A stretch of 64,000 nt of DNA from Chloromonas sp. AAM2. Lineage: Eukaryota; Chlorophyta; Chlorophyceae; Chlamydomonadales; Chlamydomonadaceae. The position numbers were made by a program, and so were the translations under genes. This document shows positions 23,001 to 34,500 of the stretch, piece after piece. How positions within the stretch are numbered: position 1 is the stretch's first letter; each line of letters starts with the position of its first letter. The DNA lies in NCBI GenBank assembly GCA_004335635.1, contig QAXH01005781.1, positions 1 to 64,000 on the forward strand, read 5' to 3'. Under the pieces are notes generated by a model that saw nothing but the letters and a program-made list of their open reading frames with translations, ran no database searches and was not told the DNA's origin.

Positions 23001-25080
23001 CGGCTGTGACACACCTGACACCCTGCCTATGTGTTTGCACTGCCAGCCTCAGTACGGCTGTGACACACCTGACACCCTGCCTATGTGTTTGCACTGCCAG
23101 CCTCAGTACGGCTGTGACACACCTGACACCCTGCCTATGTGTTTGCAATGCCAGCCTCAGTACGGCTGTGACACACCTGACACCCTGCCTATGTGTNNNN
23201 NNNNNNNNNNNNNNNNNNNNNNNNNNNNNNNNNNNNNNNNNNNNNNNNNNNNNNNNNNNNNNNNNNNNNNNNNNNNNNNNNNNNNNNNNNNNNNNNNNNN
23301 NNNNNNNNNNNNNNNNNNNNNNNNNNNNNNNNNNNNNNNNNNNNNNNNNNNNNNNNNNNNNNNNNNNNNNNNNNNNNNNNNNNNNNNNNNNNNNNNNNNN
23401 NNNNNNNNNNNNNNNNNNNNNNNNNNNNNNNNNNNNNNNNNNNNNNNNNNNNNNNNNNNNNNNNNNNNNNNNNNNNNNNNNNNNNNNNNNNNNNNNNNNN
23501 NNCGGCTGTGACACACCTGACACCCTGCCTATGTGTTTGCAATGCCAGCCTCAGTACGGCTGTGACACACCTGACACCCTGCCTACGGGTCGCTCACCTG
23601 CATCTTCTCCAGCGGCAGGGACGTGCACAGTTTGTCCACCTCGTCCTCACTGGCCAACCGGGGGAAGTCTGCGCAGCCAGCAACCAACAGAACAAGAACT
23701 CAGACCAAATGCAAATAGCGATGGCTCTTCGCTTTATCCAGAGCAAAAGTGCCTGTACATGCTGGCTGAGATCCATCACACTCTGAGGCGCACGTCCCTA
23801 CGCACCTTCCCCTCCGTCACACACTGCCCTGAGGCGCTGCCTTTCCTTCTTCATGGCTCTCTTGAGCGCCTCCTTGGCCGCCTTCGCTTCCTCGCGCACC
23901 TTCTTGGCAGCGTCCTCAATGGCCTGTGCAAACAGTTCACACGCTTGCTTGCATGATGCCATGACGATGCACAAGGTGTTGATGCTGCATGGTGGTCACC
24001 AGGGTGATGGGCAGAGCCTTGAAATCTTCGAGTCACGTTCATGATCAGCAAACTTCCGTGTGGAGGTGAAGCATGCTCTCAGCTGCAGGATTGTAGGCTT
24101 ACTCGCTGCCTTACTACTTTACGAAGACTTGACACGGAAGCATGAATCAGCCAGGGCACAATCAGCATGACACGGAGCACGAATCAACCAGGGCAGAATC
24201 GCAGTTGCTCCAAACAGTGCAACTACCTTGAACAGGCCTACAGCTGATGACAAAAACTGCCAACAGGCCTGTGCCTACCTTTTTGGCTGCTTCCTCAGCT
24301 GCCTTGGCTGCGGCTGCCTCCTCTTCAATCTTCCGCCGCGCGTCCTCCTTCTCCTGCTTTTTCCGGTCCCGCTCCGCCCGCTCCTCCTCCTTGTGTGCCA
24401 CCACGCGAGGGTCCAGCTTGTAAGCAGCCTCAACGAAGTCACGCAGCCTTCGCCCCTCCTCCTTTTTGCCTGGAGGCACATGGCACATGGTATAGGTTTG
24501 GATCACATGGGTAACAACGGACCATGAAACAAGCAGTGAGGTGAGCAGGCCACAGGGGCGGCATGTTCATCTAAGCAACATGATGCCAGAAGTAACTGCA
24601 AGTCATTATGCCATTATGTCGTGCGCTTGCTGCATGCTACATGCACATAAGGTTTCCCTGCATGCGCCTGGTCTTGGAGGCTTTGGAATTGGGATCAGTG
24701 GTAGCACAGCCACGTATGCATCTGCTTCTCAAACACTCCCATTTGCAGTGATATGGTCAGGGATTCTCAAACACATCCTGTAGAGACATCTCTCACCTTT
24801 TTCCCTGAGCTTCGAGTTGATCCTCTCTATCCATCTCCTGTGCTCTCGGCTCTCTGCTCCCTCCACATCCTCCTCGTCCGGATGTGGAAACTCACGCCAT
24901 GACCTGCATGAAACAACGTCATGGACAGTCCATGAGACTCGCGTGACGCAACCACCAGAGAAATCCGATGATAGAGTGAGGTGGGCAAGAATAACAGAAC
25001 TACCATATGGCCCAAGATATAGTCAGACAGCATTGAGAGAGATGGCTCAACTAGCAGCACGTGCCCACGTGACACAACAC

Positions 25081-25113
<33 letters not shown>

Positions 25114-28044
25114 ACAACCACCGACGAAAACCATTGCTAGGGTGAGACGGGCAAGGTTGAAAGCATGCGCCAGAGCTAGCGATGCGTGCTGATGGGCTGG
25201 AGCTCAGAAAGACTAATCGTTATGCGCTCATAGTCACAGCTGTGTTACCAGCTGATCACGGCATAGGTGTATCATCATCATAGCTCCAACGTGCATGAGA
25301 GTCACTGCAAGCCATGTGATTCTGCATGAGAGCACCACCAGTGCAAGCCATGGATTCTGCATGGAGTGATATCCAAAGCACAGGACCAGAACAAGTGTTG
25401 TCCAAAGCACAAGAAAAGCACATGGGCTCCATCCCATGCCACCCACTTAAACGTGAACCAGAAGTTGTAAAAGTTCTCCACTTCCTGCCACGTGGCTGTC
25501 TCGTCGCCTAGATCTGGAACTGCTTTATTACTTGAGCTCCAGCGAGAGTTGCGACGGAACGCTGGCCCAAACACCTGCATCCAGGAGAGATGGTTGCCAC
25601 ATGAGATGGACCAGCCACCTGGCAGAAATAACCTTGGCTGTGCCAGTCTGAGCAGCAGTTGAGCTATCTCGCCAGTTTGAATTTGACACCTCGCGATCAA
25701 ACTGATCTGACCGTGCCATCTTGCATCTCCAGCAGTGTCGATGTTCAAACGCCATGCATCTTCATACGCCTGACATGCATTCAAATCGCACCTTGAAGAA
25801 GTCAACCGAGGCACAGTCCAAGGGCAGCGAGTCATCAAATTCGTCCGTTGAATCGTACTCTCTCCGCTTGGCAGGGTCACTGAGAATGCCATAGGCCTCT
25901 TGGATCTGGCAACAGTAGAGCAAGAACCGGAAGCAGTGGATCAGGATGCCCCAGACATAGCGGAGTAAGATGGCTGGTAGCCGCCAAACGTATGCCAAAG
26001 CATGCGGGCACTGTGCGACGGAGGAAGCAGGATCAAAAAGCGTGGCGCCGGCGGACGCTGTTAAAGCGTCTGTCATCACCGGGTGTTCGAGTTCACATGG
26101 AGGCCCAGCATATTCATCCATTCCAGCCCATATCGGCCAGTGCGCCACAATTCACAAGTAAAGGGGACTGAAACGGAATACCGTCGCACGAAAACCAACT
26201 TTTCAAACAACTGCCGCAGTGGACATGCACTGCATCAGCCACATCAATACAGCCACATCTCAAAACTCACCTGCTTGAAGTAAGTCTCGACTCTATTTTT
26301 CTCTGCCTCATCCGTGACATTGGCCAACCGCTTGTCCGGATGGTGCTCCAAACACACTCGGCGGTAGGCTGCAGCCACGGTAGAAGAAATCCAAAATGTA
26401 GTTGGCCAAAAAGCAAGGGCAGAGACGCACATGCAGGTCAGCAGCACAGGCCTGCATGGACTGCATGTGGCAGGCAGTTTAAAAGACAACCAACCGGTGA
26501 TTATCTGACCTGTCAGTACATGCATGGGTTGCGTAGTTGTCGACGCATGTGTATGCATGCCTAAGTACATAGCCATTGATGCGTGTGGCGTATGCGTATG
26601 CATGGGCAATCCGTGGCCGAAGGTGGGCAAGCGAAGCTGCTGATTGTGCCGCTGTATGCTCAGCCTGCCTATCCGAGCTCAACGCGTGTAACTCAAGTGC
26701 AGCACAGCCTCGACTCCTGATATTCGCTCCTTGTCAACCCATACCACTTCACACAACCCTCTCTGCATGGTTGCATCCTTGTATACATGCCTGCCGACCT
26801 CCTGTGCATGTGCCCTCTTTAGAGCCTGCCAGTTCTCGTCCCGTCCTTCTCTCACTCACCATCCTTGAGGTTTTTTTCTGTTGCCATGAACCGTTCATTG
26901 GCAAGCCCTAGCAAGGCATACAAGTCCAGCTTCTCCTTCTTCTTCTTGTCCTTCTTCTTCTTACTGCCCTTCCAGCTAACCCTGGAATAGCAATGGTAGA
27001 CAGGACCACAGCAAATCAGCCTGCTGCTGCTGGCCTTGTACTTCCTGTTGCATGGCCGCATGCTATGCATTTCTTGTCATCCCATGTCTGACAGTAAGGC
27101 ACTCCTGAAAATGTGCCCAGTAGCATCACATGCATGCCAACACTGGTGTTGCAGTGTAGCATGCAAATGTTGTTGACACAACGGCTCGCACGGCGGACCA
27201 ATGCTACACGCAAAATATATCAGTATGGATCACAACAGCATCCGCACAGCTCACCAACACCGCCTACCCGTTGAATAAGCACATGCATAGCCTGCTTCTG
27301 ACACACATAGTGCGCCCCTCACTGCTAAGAAACCATGCAAGCGTGGGCTTCCAAGCTGGTAACAGGGCTGAGCCACCACCCCAAGTGCTGCACAGAAGTG
27401 ACATCTACCAAGAGCTGCCATCTTACTTTTTCAAGAAGCAGCCCACAAAACGCGTTGCTTGTCAAGGGAACAATGCTGGAGGCATTTGAACCCTAGGTTC
27501 AAACCCTGCTTGACACCTCCATTGGGATGATGCGAATGCGCCTGCTACACTTGCACGCATGCTTTAAGGGCTAAAAACAGCAGGTAGCACAGCTGGCAAA
27601 GCCGGCAGGAAGGAATGCTCAACAACATGCCTCACCCCGGTGGCGGTTGGTCAGCGTCCAGGCTGGCACTAGAGCTGGGTGAAGGCAAGCTCTTGCCTTC
27701 TGGCTTGGGTGGGGTACTGGGGCGCTCTGAGTCTGGGTAAACTGCGATGCAGTCGATTGACGCATGATGAGGCATGCACGGTGGAAAGGCATGCTGTGCC
27801 TGTCACCCTACCCGGCCAAAACTGGGACGGACAACTCACCATATAGCCCTTGCTGTTGCAAAACCTTCGTCTGAAAGGTAAGCCCGGCTGGCTCTTTGTG
27901 CGAAATTGTGACGGGGCCGGCCAAGCTGCAGATCTTTAACTCTTTTAGGCCGCCGGCCAGCCACTCCTTATCATCGTAGCAAATCAACCTTCTTGCTGCG
28001 GGCCAATCGCACATGGAGGCGACAGAGCTGCTGTTCGCCGCCAT
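20045..28044 (-). CDS. glsA: GlsA/zuotin/DNAJC2-type J-SANT protein, 17 exons
   Basis: Homologue of ribosome-associated zuotin (DNAJC2/MIDA1) and of Volvox GlsA, known for a role in asymmetric cell division. Exons: 28044-27840, 27741-27636, 26981-26860, 26368-26271, 25905-25792, 25574-25447, 24903-24797, 24469-24279, 23923-23806, 23668-23598, 22544-22395, 22149-22048, 21824-21708, 21393-21280, 21049-20854, 20584-20509, 20171-20045. Every phase fits; 713 residues. Seen: Lys-rich stretch then LDLYALLGL (residue 122), HPD at 154-156, ILSDPAKRREYDS, the zuotin block from FFKVFGPAFRRNSRWS to SWREFPHPDEED, a charged helical region, SANT 1 (EWNDEELRMLDKAVAKFP ... RWDAVAAYV, about 485-535), an Ala/Pro linker, and SANT 2 (DWNQEQELALVKAL ... 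VVPGKSKAQCFKRF, about 648-700). The conserved family features are present. Confidence 0.92.
22925..23585. repeat. 54-bp minisatellite in a glsA intron, interrupted by Ns
   Basis: At least five near-identical 54-base units precede the N run and further ones follow; unit starts (CGGCTGTGAC) lie at 22947, 23001, 23055, 23109, 23163, 23503 and 23557. The unit has no stop in two frames, giving spurious long open frames on both strands. The array lies in the intron between exons 23668-23598 and 22544-22395. Confidence 0.92.
23197..23502. other. Assembly gap or mask of 306 Ns
   Basis: The N run falls inside the 54-bp minisatellite. Its length is not a whole number of repeat units (unit starts at 23163 and 23503 are 340 apart), so the size is probably an estimate or the hidden units vary. 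No exon should be lost. Confidence 0.95.
25081..25106. repeat. GT microsatellite
   Basis: About thirteen GT dinucleotides lie in the glsA intron between exons 25574-25447 and 24903-24797. Confidence 0.9.
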
Positions 28045-28600
28045 AGCGGAGGCTGAGCTTAAGCGGCGCCGCAGCAAACAGCGTTGCCACTGCTAGCTGA
28101 GCCAAACGGCAGCACGCTTGGAAAAGGTAGGGAGATACAGTCGTGGTCTGGAAATACCGCCAGACAGCGGACTGCACACTCGCAGCTGAGCCCAAAAGTT
28201 TCTTCAGCCAAAAAAGCGGTGGTCCCCCACGTGATGCACGATTTAACTCTGGAAAAAGCTTGAGCTATTGTTTGCCACGAAGCGGATAGCAAGTCGGTAT
28301 TTAAGCTATTGGACTGTCAAACTTTCGCTTCGTCTGAAGGCAAACTTGTTGGGCATATGCGAGCATATCCTTTTTTTGAGTGCCTTTGACTTGGACTGAG
28401 GTTGGCCATGAGTGCAACGCTTCCTGACGTGCCTTTACATGCGCTCAAGAGCAGCACTTGAAAGCACACCGTGCAGGTTTGACTTTTGAGTTGGTTAAGA
28501 GTGAATGGCTCAAAAGAGCAAGTGGACATGCCTGGGCATTATCTGCCTAGAAACAGGCGCAAGTCAGTACTTTAATCGTGCCTCCGCTCCATGATCACCC
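28045..28600 (-). promoter_or_regulatory. Probable promoter and 5' UTR of the glsA homologue
   Basis: This region lies directly upstream of the ATG at 28044. No in-frame ATG lies just upstream of the chosen start, which supports that start. No specific promoter motif was identified. Confidence 0.4.
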
Positions 28601-28616
28601 AAGTACGTACGGTGTG

Positions 28617-28852
28617 GCTACAAAAAAAAGAAGTTTGCCAGTTCTGGGACAATTCCTATCCAAATGTGTATAATGCATAAGATTGACCACACTGTCCCAG
28701 TGATTAGCTGCTCGGTTTGCAGACCACACAGTTTGGTCACAGCCCTCACGAACCATAGTACACTCAATCACACTTTGCCACGAAAACACAAACCAAAAAC
28801 GTGTTCCAGTGGATTTGTCCCAGAACTGGCAAACTTATTTTTTTATCTGTAG
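28617..28852. mobile_element. Small MITE-like element with terminal inverted repeats
   Basis: About 236 bases are bounded by inverted ends of roughly 35 bases: CTAC, an A-rich run, then AAGTTTGCCAGTTCTGGGAC on the left, and the reverse complement on the right with a few differences. No transposase frame is present and no exact target duplication could be fixed. The conserved core TTTGCCAGTTCTGGGACA recurs elsewhere in the window. Confidence 0.65.
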
Positions 28853-29307
28853 GTGTACGCTGTAAGAGTGTGGGCTCGCCCTCTTTCCGCCCTTACTAGG
28901 TATGTGTTTACGGGTGCCACGTTTCTTGTTCCTAACCCTAATCCCCATTCCCGCCATGAACCTTCAAGCCATTCAGGTGGGAAAGTAATCAGAATCCACT
29001 TACTGATTGACGTTCATGGCATGACTTGACAGTCATGGGGTGCAATTCCCCTTGCAGTAAAACCCTACAGGACGATCGAATACTGGGACGATCGGACGAA
29101 GGGCATGTCACTGTAATCAATTGGCAGTCATGGCGCGTGAACAACGTACAGGCAGGCACTTGTCTGCTAGGCCATCGGCTGCTTTTCATGCAGCACACCC
29201 AGAAACCCAGAGACCTGAAGACCCTGCCACGGTGCAGCTAGGTCTCCGGGGCTCTAGGTTTTCAAGTCTGCACCTGGAAATTGAATGGCACTCAGGGCAG
29301 AGGCACC

Positions 29308-29338
29308 GAAAAAAAAGGTGTTTGCCAGTTCTGGGACA
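29308..29338 (+). repeat. Copy of the dispersed 18-base core with A-run
   Basis: GAAAAAAAA followed by the exact core at 29321-29338, in the same orientation as the left end of the element at 28617. No partner inverted end was found nearby, so this may be a partial copy. Confidence 0.65.
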
Positions 29339-30662
29339 GTTTTCAAGAATGGCACTGGAAGCCAGTGTGGCAACAGGGAACTCACAAGCTGGGCGTTGTT
29401 GTCGATGGTTCAAGTGTTTTGTAGGTTCATGCTCCAGTGTTCTTTGGCACCACACATGCTGTTGTTACCACCACCTTCTGTTGCCACTTAACAGCCAGCG
29501 ATGCCCTTGTGCAGCTGCTGTTGCTGACCACAATCCTGCTAATCCAATCAGCTCTGGCATGCTACATCATCACCTAGGCCTGCATAATACGGATCAAGCA
29601 GGTCGTGACTCCACCTAACTACCAGACGGGTACCACACATGGCAAGGGCGACCCAGGATACTCACGCAGATGCACACCGCCATTCGACCACCACAGATAC
29701 TGCCGCCAATACGGCCTTGTTTTATATTCCCAGGCATGGGTGCCTGGTTACATGCAGTGTACGTCTTTCAATAAGCCATTGAAATGACATTAATCAAGCT
29801 TTACTGCAATCAGAAACGGCGGGGCGGACAGGTGCTTACATTTGTGAACATCGTGCAGGTTTCTCATTTCATAAGGATAGATTTGCGCTAGATGCAGAAA
29901 TGGCTTGATGCCAGCCTAGCGCCCATTACATGCACTTCAGAGAAGCACCTTGAACTTTGCTTACCGTGAAGCGCACCGTGAAGGCTCCTCGTTGCTTACA
30001 TTTATATCGGCCCGAATGCAGAAAACGGCGCATTGCAGAGCAATCAGCAGCTGGATGGGCCAGCTGCATGCTTAAGGTGTAGTAACAAAGCTCGGGCGCC
30101 TGAAGTGGTCGTTCCCCGTAGTCCCGCTTACCTACCTAAGTTTTGAATCAGCACATCCCGGCCACCTTCTCTGCTTCACTGCCATGTTCCGAGTCAGCAC
30201 ATCCACATCCCGGCTACCTGCAAGTTGTTCGGAGGTGACCCCACTCTCCGGAGATGTGCACTCCCACCTGGTATCAACGGGTACCAAAGGGCAAAATGAT
30301 GGCATGCCCATGGAAACTGTCCCTGTTCTTGCCGAGATATCGTTCTGAGAACCAGTTGAGGAGGGCTTGCAACCTGAGACAGTTCACAGCTGTCATACAC
30401 CCTGTCAACCGTTTCCTATTTCTCACACCCAGGTAACAGAAACCCAGACAACCTTGTGTCGTCTGCATTGCGTGTCGGCTTGCAGGTCTCTGGGGTGCCG
30501 CCAGAATCATCAGGCTTGCCTGATATGTTGATCAGCTGCCCACCTCGTGATGCGTTGTCGTACAAGATTCAGTAGCCAAGCAGAGGGGCCAGGGCACCGA
30601 TGAGGAATGGCTACAATTCATCAAACTCGCCTGCTGGCTATAATGGACCGTAATCGCTAGGC

Positions 30663-30700
30663 TAAAAAAAAGATGTTTGCCAGTTCTGGGACAATTCCTG
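30663..30700 (+). repeat. Copy of the dispersed 18-base core with A-run
   Basis: A run of eight A bases, then the exact core at 30676-30693 followed by AATTCCT, as after the core at 28634. Confidence 0.65.
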
Positions 30701-31044
30701 GGACTGGCGCCAGGAACCCTTGTTGGTGATGGGTGTTGTAGTTGCAAAGTGCCAAATAAAGCAACAACTGACTCCGGCAGCCTGGCACGGGAAACCAACA
30801 GCAAAAGAGGCGCTGAACGGCAGGCCTCACACACTAGCGCGCTCCTCGTGACTGGCAACAAGCGCTGCTTAGCCAGCCTGACTCAGTCATCTGTGTAAGC
30901 TGCATCGAACCTTGCTACTATGAGTAGAATCACTGTTTAGGCTGAACAAAAGCTGGCTGATCTAACTAGCAACTAACATGCCAAGAGGCCAAGACACCAT
31001 GACTCGAGTTCTTGTGACACAATGAATAGCCCAAGCCAAACGAG

Positions 31045-31240
31045 TTTTGGTGAGGTGACAAGTGGTGCAACCAGTGTTGAATGAGACGCATGCAGACCTC
31101 GCCTCGTCCGCCTCCCCCTATAGTGGTGGATGACTGGTGAGGTGAGAGGTGGTGCAACCCAAGCGTTTAATAATATGTAGAGGAGCATGCGGATCTCGCC
31201 TCTTTCACGTTCCTGCCCAGTGTTGACTGACATGTAGAGA
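31045..31240. repeat. Diverged direct repeats
   Basis: Segments starting near 31049 and 31136 share GGTGAGGTGA, GTGGTGCAACC and GCATGC(A/G)GA(C/T)CTCGCCTC in the same order, about 85 bases apart. A third related piece near 31211 shares CAGTGTTGA and GACGCATG. Confidence 0.6.
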
Positions 31241-31314
31241 CGCATGGGGTGGTAGCCACTAGGAACTCACCAAGTCCTGCTGACGCGGCTAGACTCCCCT
31301 TTACTAGGCGAGAT

Positions 31315-31319
31315 TTACA
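31315..31319 (-). promoter_or_regulatory. Possible TGTAA poly(A) signal of the golgin
   Basis: TTACA on the plus strand gives TGTAA on the minus strand, about 190 bases past the golgin stop at 31508-31510. Confidence 0.4.
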
Positions 31320-31507
31320 ATTTGCGCAAGTTAGTTATTTGCGTGGACGTGCTTTCTGGTGTGCACTCCCTCCTTGTAAAGAAGCTTGCTTCGCTTTCTT
31401 TGTTTATGTGTTATGTAGAGGCAATGCAGGTCGCTCCCCGCCTCCATTCTCGTGCCCATTGATCATTCTCCTGATCATGCTTGGTCATCAAGAAGCATGC
31501 TCCTCTT

Positions 31508-34500
31508 TCACCTCCGCCCGCCTAGGAAGCCTGCCAGATACCCTGGGCTCTGCGGCTCCTTGGCTCTTTGCAAGTTCGCAATCTCCTGCGGGCTGAGCTT
31601 GAGCACCGAGGCAATCACGTGGAAGATGGTCGAGTCACGTGGCAACTGGCCTGTAGTGAAACCGTCCAGCAGCACGGTGCGGAGATACGCAATGTCCTTG
31701 GTGCTGACTTGATTCATAGCCTGCATACCAAGCGATCCGAAGCAGCAGAATACAACCTTGAGGCCACAGCAGGTGCATCCTCCACTAGCTAGTGATGCAA
31801 CACATACCGGGCCTGACAGAATCATGCACTGATGGCGCTGTGCTCTCCCCTTCAACGGCATATATCTAGGGATGATACATCAGGACGGCCCACATGCACC
31901 GAGCGTGAATGCTAGCAAGATGTACAAGAGACGGGGTTGGAGACTGTCCTGACAAACCCTGAGCAGCATAGGGATTCATGGTGGCATGTCAATGCCACTG
32001 TGCTCTGCCTGACAATGGACCTACCATCGTACCCCACATACCTCACATACCGTCATACTCTGCAGGTAGCATCATACTCAACCTTGACTGAGTTCACAAC
32101 ATCGTACTCTGCAGGTAGCATCATACCTTCCTGCAGCCCTAGTGGGCTCGCTTGTGGCTGGCTGCGCACTGCTGTCAACGGTCCTCCTACCGGGGCGGAA
32201 GAAGAAAACGGTCCTACCTGCAGTTCCACCATCGCAGAACCCACCTGCAGCCCCGCCACCTCTGCCTTGAGTGCCGCCTCTGCCTGGTGCCTGAGCACGT
32301 GCGTGGCCTCGCTGTCCTCCCACGCATGCTTGTACTTGTCAACCTGTGCACGCATGCTTGTACTTGTCAACCTGTGCACGCACAAACCTTGCTGTGGTGG
32401 TTGAGATACTCGGTAAAGGAATTCTGTTGAGCTGCTCCTGATGGCCACGGGAAAGGTAGACCGAGTTCTGGTAAAGAGCAGGTCCATCCTACCAGAGCTC
32501 TACTGGGCGGTGGCTCTAGCCCATCCAGCTCACTCAAGCTGAGCTGACACCCATACAATTGCAGTGTGCAGCACACCACGTCCGCAATTGTACACGGCCA
32601 TGCAACCACGAGCAATGTATCTGATGGGAGGCTGAAGTCTTGCGGATGGGCTAGCACGCAATCAGAGTGTGTGCTGCTTCTGTTGCTGTGACTCTTAGGA
32701 CCCTGGCCATGAACACGTGTGGTCCCAAAACAAATTGGGCTAAGGTGTAACAGCCCTGACTCTACGTCTGCATCGACGGACGTACGGGTGTCTTGGAATT
32801 GTTCCGGTAGATGATTTCTAGACGTCTGAAGTTCAACCTCAGCACATGCTTACCAGCTGCCTCAACTGCACCACCTCCGCTTGAAGCTTGACATTCGGCT
32901 TGTTCAGCACGTCAGCATCCCGCATACTCAAGCGGCGCAATAGATTGGGGTTGCCACTGCCAGGCACTGCAGACGGTGTGCGTGTTGAGGGCAGAGGATC
33001 TAATGGAACAATCTCCGACGAAGCAGACGACTGTACAGGATGGTTTGCATCCCAGGGTGCCCCTGATTGGGAAGTACTGCTGACGGATGGCCTGGAGTGC
33101 ATGAGCGGGGTGCCGAATTCCGATGGAACCCGTTCCGCAGGCGTGCCAGGCATGCTGTGTGTGGGCGGGCGGGCGGGGGGGGGGCGGGCGGGGGGGGCGG
33201 GCACGGAGAGGCCGGGGATGGGAGGCTGCGACCCAGACGCCCATGCAGCCGAGGCGTGTGGGCCACCCATGGACGCGCGTAGGACTCGCATCTCTGACTT
33301 GAGAGCGTCCGCTTGCTGCTCCTGCTCCTCAAGAAGTGCGCGGCAGCGTTCACGTGTGTGCACTGCTTCCTCCTGCGTGGCGAATCGACACACGTTGGAT
33401 GTGAACGATGCGGGTGCGGATAGGAGATCTGTACCCATGCACAAACAGAAGGCGTGGCGGCGAATATTAACCAAACCTCGCACAACCCAGCTCCATTTGA
33501 GTCGTGGCCAAGCGAGGCATGCTCCATGCTCAGATGCTTGAAGGATGTTTGAGCAGTTGTAGAACAAACAGATTGAAAACACCTTGAAGCGATGCCTCCG
33601 TTATGCGTTGCCAGTTCTACGCACTCGCCTGTCACCCGAGCTGCATGGACCCTGCCTGGTGCACACCCACCTGCTCCCGTTGCGCCTTCTGTCGCCACGT
33701 TTCTGCCGCTGCGTTGCTGCTGTTCGCCTCCGCCTCTGCAGCCGCCAGCTGTGAGCGCAGTGCAGCCATGGCCTTGCGGTGTGCTTGGCCCAGGCTCTCC
33801 AAATCAGCTAGCAGGGACGCTTCTGTGGCCTGAGACCTGCAGACCGTGGACCATCATACAGATCTTTTACAAACACATGTTTGTAGGTGCATGTAGCATT
33901 GGCACACTTTCAACTACTATGTCCTGTCACAGCATGGGCTATTCTACCACAATGCAATTGCAGAGCAGGATTGCTACGGAATCTACCACGACCAGGAAGC
34001 CGTCAATGTTGCAAGTTTCAGCAACTTTAGGTTTTATACAGGTGTGACAATGTCACATGACTGAGTGAACCCTTATCATACAACATCTTTTAAGTATCTC
34101 ACCTTTCTTGCAATTCCTTCAGTTCCTGTTCAACCTCTGTCAGCCTGCTCTCCGCTGTTAAGCACCTCTCTTGTAACTCCATACCCAGCGCTTCGGCAGC
34201 GCCGCTGCTGCCCAGCCCATCTCCACTGCCCCGCCCGGCCGCCCAGCCGCCGCTGCTGGCCGCTCCTTCCTCTGCTGCCCGCTCCTGGAGCCAGGCTGAC
34301 CACTCGTCCAATGGCTTGCTCGACAACTGCAGGAGTGGTGCAGGGCTAGTTAGGCTAGAGTGAGGGTTATGTTGGGTGTGTGATGAGATTTGGATAGGGC
34401 AGGCTTGGCTGACGAGGGTGGAACAGACGCCAACAGGTTTGCTGAGTGCACGAGACGAGATTAGAACATGCAGATCTCATGGCACAACATGAGCCCTAGT

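Larger units (their letters stand above)
28853..31507. other. Repeat-rich spacer between glsA and golgin genes
   Basis: No coding exon could be supported on either strand. Contents: single copies of the 18-base core element (29308, 30663), a short telomere-like CCTAACCCTAAT at 28931, a segment at 29036 similar to 14922, and diverged direct repeats at about 31045-31240. It holds the 3' end region of the golgin. Confidence 0.5.

Noticed and set aside
22885..23956. Long open frames on both strands through the N run
   Set aside because: They come from the 54-bp minisatellite, whose unit is a multiple of three without stops, and from Ns read as X.
28931..28942. Interstitial telomere repeat (CCTAACCCTAAT)
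   Set aside because: Only about two units are present, which is expected by chance in a window of this length.
32053..32487. 145-codon minus-strand open frame taken as one exon
   Set aside because: Only the part 32343-32218 joins in phase with the neighbouring golgin exons; the rest is intron sequence.
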